A DNA stretch of 46,066 nucleotides from the NCBI GenBank assembly GCA_001179505.1, contig CDMY01000341.1, positions 1-46,066 of the forward strand, written 5' to 3'. Both the position numbers and the translations under genes were made by a program. Under the pieces are notes generated by a model, which saw only the letters and a list, made by a program, of their open reading frames with translations, searched no databases and was not told where the DNA came from. The stretch is from Vitrella brassicaformis. Taxonomy: Eukaryota; Sar; Vitrellaceae. Below are positions 22,041 through 32,068 of this stretch, one piece after another (positions within the stretch are counted from its first letter, which is position 1; each line of letters begins with the position of its first letter).

Positions 22041-23478
22041 GTGATGAACCAATCGGGGGGGAGGGCGTGTGTGTGTATGTGTGTTTGTATGTGCTGTGCT
22101 GTGTTGTTCCCATCCATCGGTTTCGGCTCCTGAGATCCGCCTGATGCGATTGCCCACGTCATGACGGACCTTGGTGAGCGGAACTGATTGACGGAAGAAC
22201 ACAACACAACACAACACACGCGCACGGTGTGTGACCCGTCGGCGGCATGCAGTCACTCACTGGTCTGTCTGGCCCGCCCACACACCAGACCAGACCAGAC
22301 CAATCATTCCCCCATATATTCACACGGGCCTGTGTGTTTTTGTGTTGTTGCCCTCGTGCGAAAGGTTGCCTGACTGCAGTGGAGTGCAGTTGTGTGGTGT
22401 CGTTGGTGTCATCATGTCTCGTGAGAGCCCTTGAAGCAAACATTCATGGTGTCAGCCACAGCCAATCTGTGTGGTGGGTGGGTTGACTCGACAGACATCG
22501 TTGGCTTGGTTGAGTCGAATCGGTCGAATTAGGTCACTGTGAGGCAGTCAGTCAGTCAGTCATATAAGCAGACAGTCGTCCATCTGTCCATCCATCCATA
22601 TATCCGAACCCATGAACCCATCCTCCCCACGCACCCCAGATAAAAGGCGGGCGCCAGCACATCACAGCTCCACACACCTCGACACATCCACACACGCATT
22701 CACACGTCATCAACCACCTGATGTATATATAGGATGGGGTGGATTCGGTCGGCCTGTCTCGTGGCGTCCGTCTTGTCTGTCCGTCACCAAAGCTGCCTAC
22801 ATGAACGGCACCGACTCCACTCGTGTGTGTCGCCGGCGCTGGTCGCCGTCGGCCGCCAGTGGCAACGAGCAGAGAGACGGACCACACACATGTTCGTTCA
22901 CACATACACACCACACGTCCCGTCGTTGTCTTGTCGATTGGCGCAACTCTCATCGTCGGTCAGGAGAGAGCAAAAAGGAACGACCACGGCAGGCAGGCAG
23001 GCAGGCACAGCACATCTGGCTGGCTGGCTGGCTGGCTGGCTGAGAGAGGAGGGGGCTCCTGGGTGAGTGGGGGTCAGCATAGCATAGCACACGTAACATC
23101 AGCCATACAGGCAGACAGACAGACAGACAGACAGACAGGCGGACAGGCAGACAGTTCAAAAACACACACACCACACCACACACATTCAGTGACACGGCAC
23201 ACACAGGTACGTGCCCCCCGCCCCGCCCCCCCGCTCAGCTAGGTCATTCACAGACAGCTGCCCACCGGCAGGCACCATCCAAGGCCCTCCCGCAAACACG
23301 AAGTCATACGTGGGCCACATTCATTGTCGCGTCAAAATGCCAGGCGGCAGGGATAGAGACATGGCGGTGGCGTGTGCGTGCGGTTGTGTGCAGTGCGTGT
23401 GGCGCACGGGGGAGGGGCGGGAGGAAAGGGGTATGTGTGCTCTGTAGAGTGAGTGACTGGTTGAGTCAGTGGAGTGGG
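22041..23478. other. 1.4-kb convergent intergenic region, repeat-rich
   Basis: It lies between the 3' ends of the methyltransferase (+) and Dsk2 (-) genes. It holds an (ACAAC)n run near 22198, a CAGTCAGTCAGT run near 22545, AT-rich TGTATATATAGG near 22721, (GGCA)n near 22990, (TGGC)n near 23018-23041 and (CAGA)n at 23106-23137. I find no open frame with family similarity, no splice-consistent exon chain and no tRNA-like cloverleaf. Confidence 0.5.
22988..23041. repeat. (GGCA)n and (TGGC)n tetranucleotide runs
   Basis: Two adjacent tetranucleotide arrays, GCAGGCAGGCAGGCAGGCA and TGGCTGGCTGGCTGGC, are separated by about 12 bp. They are complementary in part, so the pair could fold back as TGCC/GGCA stems in single-stranded form. 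Confidence 0.8.
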
Positions 23479-26015
23479 TTAGTTGCCGAGCCCCCGCTCC
23501 AGTAGTCTCGTGATAGCCGCGTTCACGTCGCCGCCCACCTCCTGCAGCGCCTGGATGTTGGCCTGACACACACACGCACAAGTACAATCTGCAGATGTCC
23601 ACCTCTAGGCACCGCAGTGATCAACTTACGTCTGTGTCGATGAAACCCATCTCCTGGAGCTGCGCCAGCTGAGTGCTGAACCTGGCACACACACACACAC
23701 ACACGTGTGGCCGGACGGACGGAAGGAGTGTGTGCCGTGTCGTGTCCTCAATTACTCAGCCACCTCACCTCTCTTCTGGCGGTCGTGTGTCGGCCGCCGC
23801 GCCCAGCCCCGCCATGCCAGCGCCGCCCATACCTCCTAAACAGACAGATAGACACACACACGGACACACAGATGGTCCATGAACGTGTGTCTTTGCGTAT
23901 GTGTGTGTGTCTTACCCATGAGTTGCTGCAGGAGTGCCATGTTGGCAGGGTCCGCCCCCATGCCACCCCCCATGCCACCCATCATGCCGGCCGCAGGGTT
24001 GGGCGCACCGCCACCCTGCCCACCCACGGCTGCCGTACCAACGCCACCTGCACCTGCACCAGGGCCGCCGCCCAGCGCCGGGTTCCCGCCCTCTGACGTG
24101 ACACAACAACACGGAGGCACACCACACCAAACCAGAGAGAGATCGTGTGTGTGTGTGTGTGTGTGTTGGGTAGGGTAGAGGCAGGAGAGCTTAGCTTACG
24201 TATGTTGCGTTGCAGCGTCTGCATGGCCTGGTCCATCTGTGCGATGGCCTGCAGGTTCTGCGGGTTCATCATCTGCGCCAGCAACTGGGGGTTGTCCATC
24301 ATCTGCTGCATCATGGGGTTCTGCGCCTGAAGGAGTGAGTGAGAAACACACAGACAGTTGTGTCCGACGCGTCGGGGTGTGTGTGTGTGTGTGGTCATAG
24401 GTACCGTCATTTGTGTGAACATGGGGTTGTTTTGGAGGATGGCCCTGAGCATCTCCGGGTTCTGCGACATCTGCTGCATCATCTGCTGGACCATCGGATT
24501 GTTGACCATCGCTGCACACACACGTCCAACACAGTCGACCATACCGTCCACACAGACATGGACTCAACAGCAGGCCATCTCACCGACCTTGTAGCATTTC
24601 TGGGTTGAGTCCGCCGGGGGGCATCCCGCCCATGCCGCCCATGCTGCCCATACCAGCCATAGGGTTCGCACCACCTAAACACACACACACACACCCACGT
24701 GTGGAGGTCAAGCAACCGGCCATCATTCATCTGTGTGTGCGTGCGGGTGCCATCTGTCCGTCCCCACTTACCTTGTCCACCGCCTGTGGTGCCACCTCCG
24801 CCTGCCCCCGGTGCGCCTGCTTGTGGGTTGGCCATGCCCTGCATCATCTGCTGCATCATCTGCTGCATCTGGGGGTTGTTCATCATGGCCCCAAAGTCCA
24901 TGCCGCCCTCCATCCCGCCCATCCCCATCCCGGGCATCCCACCCATACCCATACCCGGCGCACCACCCATGCCTGCAGAAGAAAATGTAATGGCCACAGA
25001 CCAGACCAACAGGAGTCAGGCAGGCTACTTTGATGCGGTCGGTGGCTGTGGACACACACACCTGTGGTGGGTGCCGGTGTGGTGGTGGTCGCTGGTGCAG
25101 TGCCCGCGGCTGGCGTCATTGTCGACGCACCTGCGAGCGAGCGATCAGGCAGACAGTAGTCACTGGTCGATGGTCGAAACCAGTGCAGTGTGTTTCTTTG
25201 TGTGTGGTTACCTCCTGCTGGTCCATCGGTGGGTGCGGCTGCCTGGGGAGCTGGGCCCTTGACCTGAGGGAGGCAGACAGACAGACACCACACACCGCAT
25301 CGATCACAGCAGAAGATGACACACATCGACTACACTACACCAGTTGGTGTTGCATCCCNNNNNNNNNNNNNNNNNNNNNNNNNNNNNNNNNNNNNNNNNN
25401 NNNNNNNNNNNNNNNNNNNNNNNNNNNNNNNNNNNNNNNNNNNNNNNNNNNNNNNNNNNNNNNNNNNNNNNNNNNNNNNNNNNNNNNNNNNNNNNNNNNN
25501 NNNNNNNNNNNNNNNNNNNNNNNNNNNNNNNNNNNNNNNNNNNNNNNNNNNNNNNNNNNNNNNNNNNNNNNNNNNNNNNNNNNNNNNNNNNNNNNNNNNN
25601 NNNNNNNNNNNNNNNNNNNNNNNNNNNNNNNNNNNNNNNNNNNNNNNNNNNNNNNNNNCCCCCCCCCCCCCCCCCCTGCCCCTCCCCTCTCCCACTGAGC
25701 ACTGACTGACTCACCAGGTGCATGGTGTGTCCGCTCTCCACTTTGTGGTCCGCCAACACATCATTATCCTTCAAAATCCGGCCTGAGTGATGAGATCCAC
25801 CACACACACACAGAGGGAGAGAGAGAGATCAGCATACACACAGGTCTGACGCCATCGGCTACCCTACCCTTGTAGATGAGTCTCTGTTGGTCTGGTGGGA
25901 AGCCGCACTTCTCCTCGGCGGCCGTCTTGACGTCGCGGATGGTCATGTCGGTCTTGAGGGTGAGCGAGAACTCGTCACCCCGAGACACCTTAAACTTCAC
26001 CTCTATCTCACTCAT
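23479..26015 (-). CDS. DSK2: Ubiquilin / Dsk2 ubiquitin-receptor protein
   Basis: Ubiquilins shuttle ubiquitinated clients to the proteasome, binding it through the UBL and ubiquitin through the UBA. Twelve exons: 25868-26015, 25715-25782, 25212-25263, 25062-25130, 24772-24972, 24588-24674, 24405-24511, 24200-24326, 23916-24092, 23769-23835, 23630-23681, 23479-23562; 412 residues in phase. The UBL spans residues 1-72 (EIEVKFKVSRGDEFSLTL, PPDQQRLIYKGRILKDND, GHTMHLVK). Met/Gln-rich STI1-type repeats follow (NNPMVQQMMQQMSQNPEML, QNPMMQQMMDNPQLL) between Gly/Met-rich linkers. The C-terminal UBA has FSTQLAQLQEMGFID and NIQALQEVGGDVNAAITRLL. The start is the ATG at 26015 directly before the UBL. 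The 300-N gap falls in intron 2 and removes no coding sequence. It is divergent from DnaJ. Confidence 0.95.
25359..25658. other. Assembly gap (300 N) in Dsk2 intron 2
   Basis: Exactly 300 N, a placeholder length, between coding exons 2 and 3 of Dsk2. The true length and content are unknown. It ends directly at an 18-C homopolymer, which probably caused the break. Confidence 0.95.
25659..25676 (+). repeat. C18 homopolymer at the gap edge
   Basis: An uninterrupted run of about 18 C (G on the sense strand of Dsk2) borders the gap. A G-run this long could form G-quadruplex structures when present in several copies, and it is a known cause of sequencing failure. Confidence 0.85.
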
Positions 26016-26341
26016 CGCACACACACGCTCCGACACACGCTAGCTACCGACGACCGAACCGACTGGCACACGCGCTGATCTGCCACCAAAACCAATGGCC
26101 GGCCTGCTGATTGACAGACGCAGACGAACACTCTGCCTGCGGCAAGTGTAGTCGTCAAAAGCGGGGGGAAATAGACCTCTTGCTTGTGCCCTTCTGCCGC
26201 TCTGTCCCCTCCTCAGCAGCTCAAACTGCGAGCTAAGAATCGCTTCAGCGACAGGAAGGAGGCCAAACGGGGAGAGCAACACGCGCAGAGGAGAACACTG
26301 CTCGTCACCTGTTGAAGATCCGCCTTGTGCGCATTCATTCC
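26016..26341. promoter_or_regulatory. Divergent promoter, Dsk2 / DnaJ
   Basis: 326 bp between the start codons of two proteostasis genes. CTGCGAGCTAAGAAT at 26226-26240 contains the GCGAGCT 7-mer with an adjacent A-rich stretch, similar to that in the GT8/methyltransferase promoter. I see no clear heat-shock element array. Confidence 0.45.
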
Positions 26342-28364
26342 ATGGCACATCCGAGATCAGCAGCCATCTCCCACTCAGCAGCCTCAGGGACGGCACGGGA
26401 GCCGATCTGTCCACGAGCCGATGCACAAGACGCCGACGCCCCATGTGCGCCATCATCTCGTGCAGCATGCCCTCACCGACGACAGACAATCGCGTCGCGG
26501 TCTGTCTTGCCCCTTTCTGCCGTGTTTGTGGCTGTCGTGCTCGCTACCACCGCTCAGTTAGCCCACTGCATCGACAGGGGAGCCTTTCTGCGGCCATTTA
26601 CGGGCAGCATGACGACGCCTGCGCGGCGATTGGAGAGGATGCGGCAGCATCTGCACCCGGCGAGGCGGCCTTCTGATCTGTTGAGGACTCGGCTGTTGAT
26701 GGCTGACGATGAGGACGTGCAGACGGTGACCACGGACTCGGTGACCAAGGACTACTACAAGATCCTCGGGGTCGACAGGGGGGCATCCAAGAAAGAAATC
26801 ACCAAACGGTGCGTGCGCCATGCCGTCCGCCTGTGTCGCGTGTGGAACCATCTGTAGGTTTGTGTGTCCATGTGATGTGTGTCAGGTACAAGGATCTGCT
26901 GCGCGAGTTTCACCCCGACTTCGGCGGCGACAAGTACGTCATGATGGAGCTCAACGAGGCCTACGAGGTCCTCGCTGACGACGCCAGGCGAGAGGTCTAC
27001 GACCGCACCGGCCAGGCACCACCCTCCGCCGAGCAGCAGCAGCAACAGCAGCAGCAGCAGATGGCCGGACAGCCGACCGGCGGATGGCAGGAGATCGGAT
27101 TCAACGACATATTCGACACATTCTTTGGCGGCGGCATGGCCGGCGGTTAGCTTAGCGAGGCAAAGCCCCACCACGCAGAGATGCGCATCGCATCATCAAT
27201 GTGTGTTGTGTTGTCAGGTCGGCGTCGTCGGGCAGCGCGTCGCGGCAGTGATTTGAAGGTGGAGCTGGAGGTTGACTTCGCCACTGCCGTGTTTGGTGGG
27301 ACGGAGAAGGTGCGGCTCAAGCACGTGGAGACGTGTGAGGTCTGCATGGGGACCGGCGCCGCGCCCGGCACCAAACCTGTCGTATGCCCCACCTGCAACG
27401 GACAGGGCATGGTCTTCCAGGTCAGACGACAAATGCCCGGGGCGGAGGGGACTTGTCTGTCTGTCTGTCTTCTGTTGTGTGTGGGGTGTGCGGCGCGGCG
27501 CGTGTTGTGTGTGCAGGAGCAGCGGACCCCCGTTGGGTACATATCTACCGGATCGACGTGTCCCACTTGTGGCGGTGTGGGCGAGATCCTCGCGGACCCT
27601 TGCCCTGCGTGCAACGGACAGGGCCTCGTGCAGAGGACCAAACAGATTGACGTGAGCGAGCTGAGCGGACACATACAATACACACGATAGATACCGAGCG
27701 ACACACAGACAGACAGATGTATATATGCACGCTGATCTGATCCACCCCCCCGTCAGGTGGCTGTGCCGGCTGGTGTGGAGGAGGGCATGAAGCTGCGCAT
27801 CAAGGGGGAGGGCGACGCCGGCATGAACGGGGGCGAAGCGGGAGACCTGTAAGCAAACCATGCCATCCATCCATCCACTCGTGTGTGTGTCCGGCCCACC
27901 CATCAGGTTTGTGTTTGTCAAGGTGCGTCCGGACTCCCGCTTCACGCGCAAGGGGACGTCCATCTTTTCTGAGACCACCATCTCGTACACCGACGCCATC
28001 CTGGGCAAGACGGTCGATGTGGAGGTCATCGACGGCACCGAGCCCGTCAGGATCCCACCCGGCACACAGCCCGGCACCACCATCAAGGTCCCCGGCAAGG
28101 GCGCGCCAAAGGTCGGCATCCCCGACTTTCGCGGAGACCATTTCACCACCGTCAAGGTCGGCACGGCACGCCGTCTGTCCGTCTTTGTCTACCCTCTGGT
28201 GGATGGATGGATGGATGTCATCTCCGTGTGTGTGTTGTTAGGTGGAGATCCCCACGAGTGTGTCCGGTCGTGAGCGTGAGTTGATTGAGGAGCTGGACAG
28301 GCTGCGGCCGTCATCAGGGTCGCGCGAAGAGGGTGGGAGGGGCAAACGCTTTTTCGGATTGTGA
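26342..28364 (+). CDS. dnaJ: DnaJ (Hsp40 class A), probably plastid-targeted
   Basis: DnaJ stimulates the Hsp70 ATPase and delivers unfolded clients. Seven exons: 26342-26808, 26886-27145, 27218-27420, 27517-27651, 27757-27848, 27907-28156, 28242-28364; 509 residues. The J domain (about residues 131-190) has [20 protein letters not shown] and the HPD motif in [14 protein letters not shown]-rich linker replaces most of the Gly/Phe region. All four zinc-binding repeats are present: [32 protein letters not shown]. The C-terminal substrate domains contain [30 protein letters not shown] and KVPGKGAPK. An N-terminal hydrophobic segment ([19 protein letters not shown]) followed by a GAF motif and a basic stretch suggests plastid import; the ATG at 26342 leaves an unusually long 60-residue lead before it, so the start is uncertain. 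Bacterial-type architecture supports an organellar DnaJ. Confidence 0.9.
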
Positions 28365-29411
28365 CGATGGTGTCTGTCGGTGTGGGGGCGAGGCCCTCTC
28401 TCTAATCTGTCTGTCGGTCTCATTCATCCAGAAGAGTGCAACCAACGATTACAATGAGCGAGTGTGCCCACGCTTCACGTTTTATTTTATCGCCACCTAG
28501 CTTATGGTGTGGTGTTGGCTGGGCTGGCGGATGAGGTGAAGTGCGCACGTGTCACGTGTGTGTTGATGTGATGGTTGGAGAGGGAGAAGCGAGATTCTGA
28601 ATGCGTTTCTGCGTCGTCGTGACCTGAGTGAGCATTGCATTGCAGTGCCTGCGGTGGTGTATGCGTGTGTGTGGAGGGAGAGTCACTGCCGAGGGTTTAA
28701 GAGCCGGATGGACAGACAGACAGACAGACAGTGTGTGAGTGAGCCAACGTGCATCCATCAACGTGCCTGCCTGCCTGCCTGCCTGGATGGATGGATGGAT
28801 GTCCGGATACACACACGCAGTAGAGTCTCAAACCACACTGACTGACACTCTCAAGTGCAGCAGCAGGCAGCCAACCCACCATGAGACACACACACACGCG
28901 TGTTGTCACTTCCTCGTGCGCTCTTCCGTCCGCCCGCCGCCCTCCACCACACGTGTGTATTCTGATCTGCACACACACACAGACACTGACACACCTCAGA
29001 CATCCCACCCACCCACCCCTCCCTCATCTGTGTGCATCTGACGTACGTCGTCCTGCTGCACACGAGAAGAGGCCGCCAATGCCTGACGGAGCGGGCGGCG
29101 GTGGGGGTGGAGGGTGCGATGGTGGGCCAGGGGAGGCTTGGTCGTCACACGCACCGGGGTGGATGAGGCAGACGCACAGGTGGCACGATGGAAGTCACGA
29201 ATTGACGGCACCTGAAAGATACAGAGACAGAAAGTGTGCGCGTGTGCTTGTACGTGTGGGTAAGGGGGGGCCTTCGTTACGAAGTCAGGTCGTCGGCCTT
29301 CTCTTGGTGAGGTGTGGGGCGGTGTTGACGGCGCCTCGGAGCGGGGCTGGGCGAACAGCCTGCCGGACCAACCACCAATGACGCAGACAAAGTGGTGTCT
29401 CCCTCTCCCAC
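28365..29411. other. Convergent intergenic region, microsatellite-rich
   Basis: About 1 kb between the stop codons of DnaJ (+) and the coiled-coil gene (-). It includes (CAGA)n near 28711, (CCTG)n and (GGAT)n near 28765-28802 and several (CA)n runs. A splice-acceptor-like TCTTTCAG on the minus strand near 29213 could in principle extend the coiled-coil gene, but the frame closes after about 23 codons and lacks coiled-coil character. Confidence 0.45.
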
Positions 29412-31864
29412 TCAGTCGACATACCCGGTCATCATTTTGTGTTTGATGCCTGCGAGGAAGGATACGTCCGCCTGGCCCTGGCTGCTGCCGCCAGCACGGT
29501 CGTCCCGATGATGCTCCACCAACGTCCGACTGCACACACACAACACAAGCGAGGGAGAGCGAGCACGGCGTCATTTTGTGCGCCTCTCTCTCCCTCCCTC
29601 CCTCCCTCCCTCGCCCACAGACAAACACCTACTTGCCCCTCCTGTGCGCCGTCTTGAGCCCCTTCCTGATCAGCTCTAGCTTCTTCAACGTGTCGCGAGA
29701 TTGGTTCCAGCTGTTACATATCGAGGCAAGGGCAGCCACACCCACATCCGGATAGCCGTCAGCTCTGGGCGGTGTCGTGTCTTACTGACAAGGCGATTTG
29801 CACTTCATCGAACTGCGATGCGAGGATGTACAGGTCATCGATGTCGTCATCCCCCATCGCTGCTGCTGCTGGATTGGTGTCTGTGGGAAGAGACTCCATC
29901 TCGGTGAGCAACGAGCCCCTGAACGGACCGCCAGACGATTGTAGAAGCATGCAGCGAGTGTTCCTCTTTCCCCTTCCCTCTCCCTTGGTACGTGAAGTCA
30001 TTGGACAGTGCCGATTGGAACGAGTCCACTTTGCGGCGCAGCTCGTCCACCGTGCCCAAAATACTGAGACAACACACCAAGATATGGGTCTTAAGACATG
30101 TGGGCTATCTGCGGGGGAGGTGAGGTTTGTGTTGTGTGGGCTGTTCTGTACTCGTGTGTGTGTAGTTCGGTGACGTTGGACTTGAGGGAGTCGACCTGTG
30201 TCTTGAGGCTGGCCATGGCACCATTCAGGTACCTGTGTGGGCGAGAAAGAAGATGTTCAGAGAAAACCCTCCCTCGTCATGTGCTGGGCTGTGCTCACTC
30301 GGTCATGTTGATCCACTCGATCTGCATCTTGTCCACCATAGAACGGTACTTGTCCGTCAACTTACGCTCCAAATGCCTGCAGGCAGGGCAGACACAGAGG
30401 TTGGGGAGACAAACACAAACAACACCTCCGTGTGTCCGCCCTTGTTTGCTGGTGTGTACGCGTTGCATACTTGAACTGCTCGGCGGTGATGGTCCTGAGT
30501 TTGTCGTCTGTCTTTCTGACGTACTCTTTCACCGTCTCCTCCATCTCGCTCACCTTGGCCTCCACCTTACACCCGCACACATGACGGACGGGTCGATCAA
30601 CAGAGGCGCGCCTGGTGGTCGTGGCCTGCAATGCTCACCGCATCTCCTCGATGGCTTTGGAGCATTTGTCCTCAACCGCACTCTCCCCTTGGTCTGTCTG
30701 AATCCATGGGGTGGCGGCTGCAGCGGCAGCGGCCGCAGGGCCGTCTTGTGTGTCGTTGTCTCCCTCTGGTGCTTGCTGCAGATAGAGGATTGAGGCACAC
30801 ACAGCCTCCCTCTTTGTCTGTATCAAGTCGACTCCTCCACACACACCCACCGTGGATTCGCCCCCCTCCGTAGACAAGTGTGTGCGGCGCTGTGGCGTGG
30901 TCGAATCAATGTCTCTGGGGACACACCAGTGGAAAGATGGATGGGATGCCTGCACACCAGGGGACGGGGATGCGTGTGTGCAGACCTGTTGATGGCCTTG
31001 CTGTCACTGCCGTCCTCGTTCCCCTCGACTGCCCGCAGCCTGTCGTCGAACGCCGTGAGCATCTCACGGAGCAGCTTGTTCTCCTCCACAATGTGCAGAT
31101 TGGCCGCGCACATCCGACTGACATGCACACACAGGTGGAGAGACCAATGGATGGATGGAAGGCCACGCGGATCTTGGTGTGTCTCCCCACCTGTTGGCTT
31201 CCACGAGGTCCTTCTGGGCATTTCTCAGCAGAGTCACCTGCGTCTCTGAGCCGCTTGTGCTGTCGATTGGCCTCGCCCAGTGCCTCCTGCAGCTCATGGT
31301 CGATCAGAGCCAACACATCCTCCTCTTTCACTCCCCGCCTGCAGTACACGTGCATAGGACATCCACGATGGTGTGTCTGTCGTGTTGTGGTGTGTTCTGG
31401 TGGGGGTGTGTTGGTGTACTGTACGCTTCTGCCTCCTGCTCGCGCAGACGGTCGTTGAATGTCTCGCCGAGCTGACGCAGAAACAGATGCTCACGCTGCG
31501 TGTCAATCCTGACAGAGAGAGGAGAGAGGAGGGCCAATGAGGTGTCCTGTGAGTTGTCTGTCAGTGTCTGCGACTTACTGAAACCGTTCGAAGTTGTTGG
31601 ACTGGTGCTTCAACTCGGCGTCCATCGCCCTCTGCAAAGGACACACACAAGGGAAGCCGTCTCCATTCATCGACGTGCTGCCAGATCTCGGGGTGGTCGC
31701 TGCACTAATTGCAGTGTTGGTGGCACTGCGAATCTTACGTGTTTGAGTGAGAGCTCCTGGACCTGCTCGCTCATCCCCGCGATGGTCTGCTGGATTGCCG
31801 CATCCTTGGCCTGCAAAGCCAGGCGGCCGTGGGTGGAGAACCCCCTCCAATTCGACACCTTCAT
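29412..31864 (-). CDS. Coiled-coil protein, function unknown
   Basis: About 460 residues from 14 exons: 31739-31864, 31579-31631, 31425-31508, 31191-31338, 30986-31117, 30851-30914, 30639-30775, ~30471-30565, 30299-30376, 30152-30232, 29992-30063, 29790-29918, 29633-29710, 29412-29529. It starts MKVSNWRGFSTHGRLALQ and continues as charged heptad-like helices, e.g. QREHLFLRQLGETFNDRLRE, VEENKLLREMLTAFDDRLR, VSEMEETVKEYVRKTDDKLR, MASLKTQVDSLKSNVTEL, VDELRRKVDSFQSAL, interrupted by a Ser/Thr/Ala-rich linker. There is no signal peptide, membrane segment or enzyme motif. The pattern is reminiscent of striated-fibre or cytoskeletal proteins, but I recognise no family. Two frame problems: exon 4 changes frame near 31240 (one base too many), and the exon 7/8 junction is out of phase unless an acceptor at 30549 is used. 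The C-terminus after KMMTGYVD is tentative. Confidence 0.6.
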
Positions 31865-32068
31865 GGTCACAGCGCAATTGCTGCGGAATCTCTGCCCGCT
31901 GACAAGACTCTGAGCAACAGCGGCTGATTTTGTCTCTCTTGGCGTGAGATTCCCGATATCGAATGGGCAACTTAATTGAGACTGGCCCCCACAACAGAAA
32001 CGATGGCTCAGCCCCCATCGCTGATCATTCATTCATGCGATGCATCAGTCCAGCCTTGCATGCATCAT
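31865..32068. other. Spacer between LCMT and coiled-coil gene
   Basis: 204 bp between two minus-strand genes. It should hold the LCMT 3' UTR and the coiled-coil promoter. I see nothing distinctive; the shared 7-mer GCGAGCT is absent. Confidence 0.4.

Noticed and set aside
22700-22740. TGTATATATAGG as a promoter for an extra gene in the 22-23.5 kb gap
   Set aside because: No coding exon or RNA gene follows on either strand; one AT-rich word is not enough.
25030-25807. Open frames running through the N gap
   Set aside because: They are artefacts of unknown bases being read through; the gap lies in a Dsk2 intron.
28881-29381. Plus-strand 166-residue open frame downstream of DnaJ
   Set aside because: It is low complexity and microsatellite-derived, with no supporting splice structure or family similarity.
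31425-31864. Coiled-coil gene as SF-assemblin / giardin
   Set aside because: The heptad-like helices are reminiscent, but I could not match the family's head domain or its regular repeat, so no family name is given.
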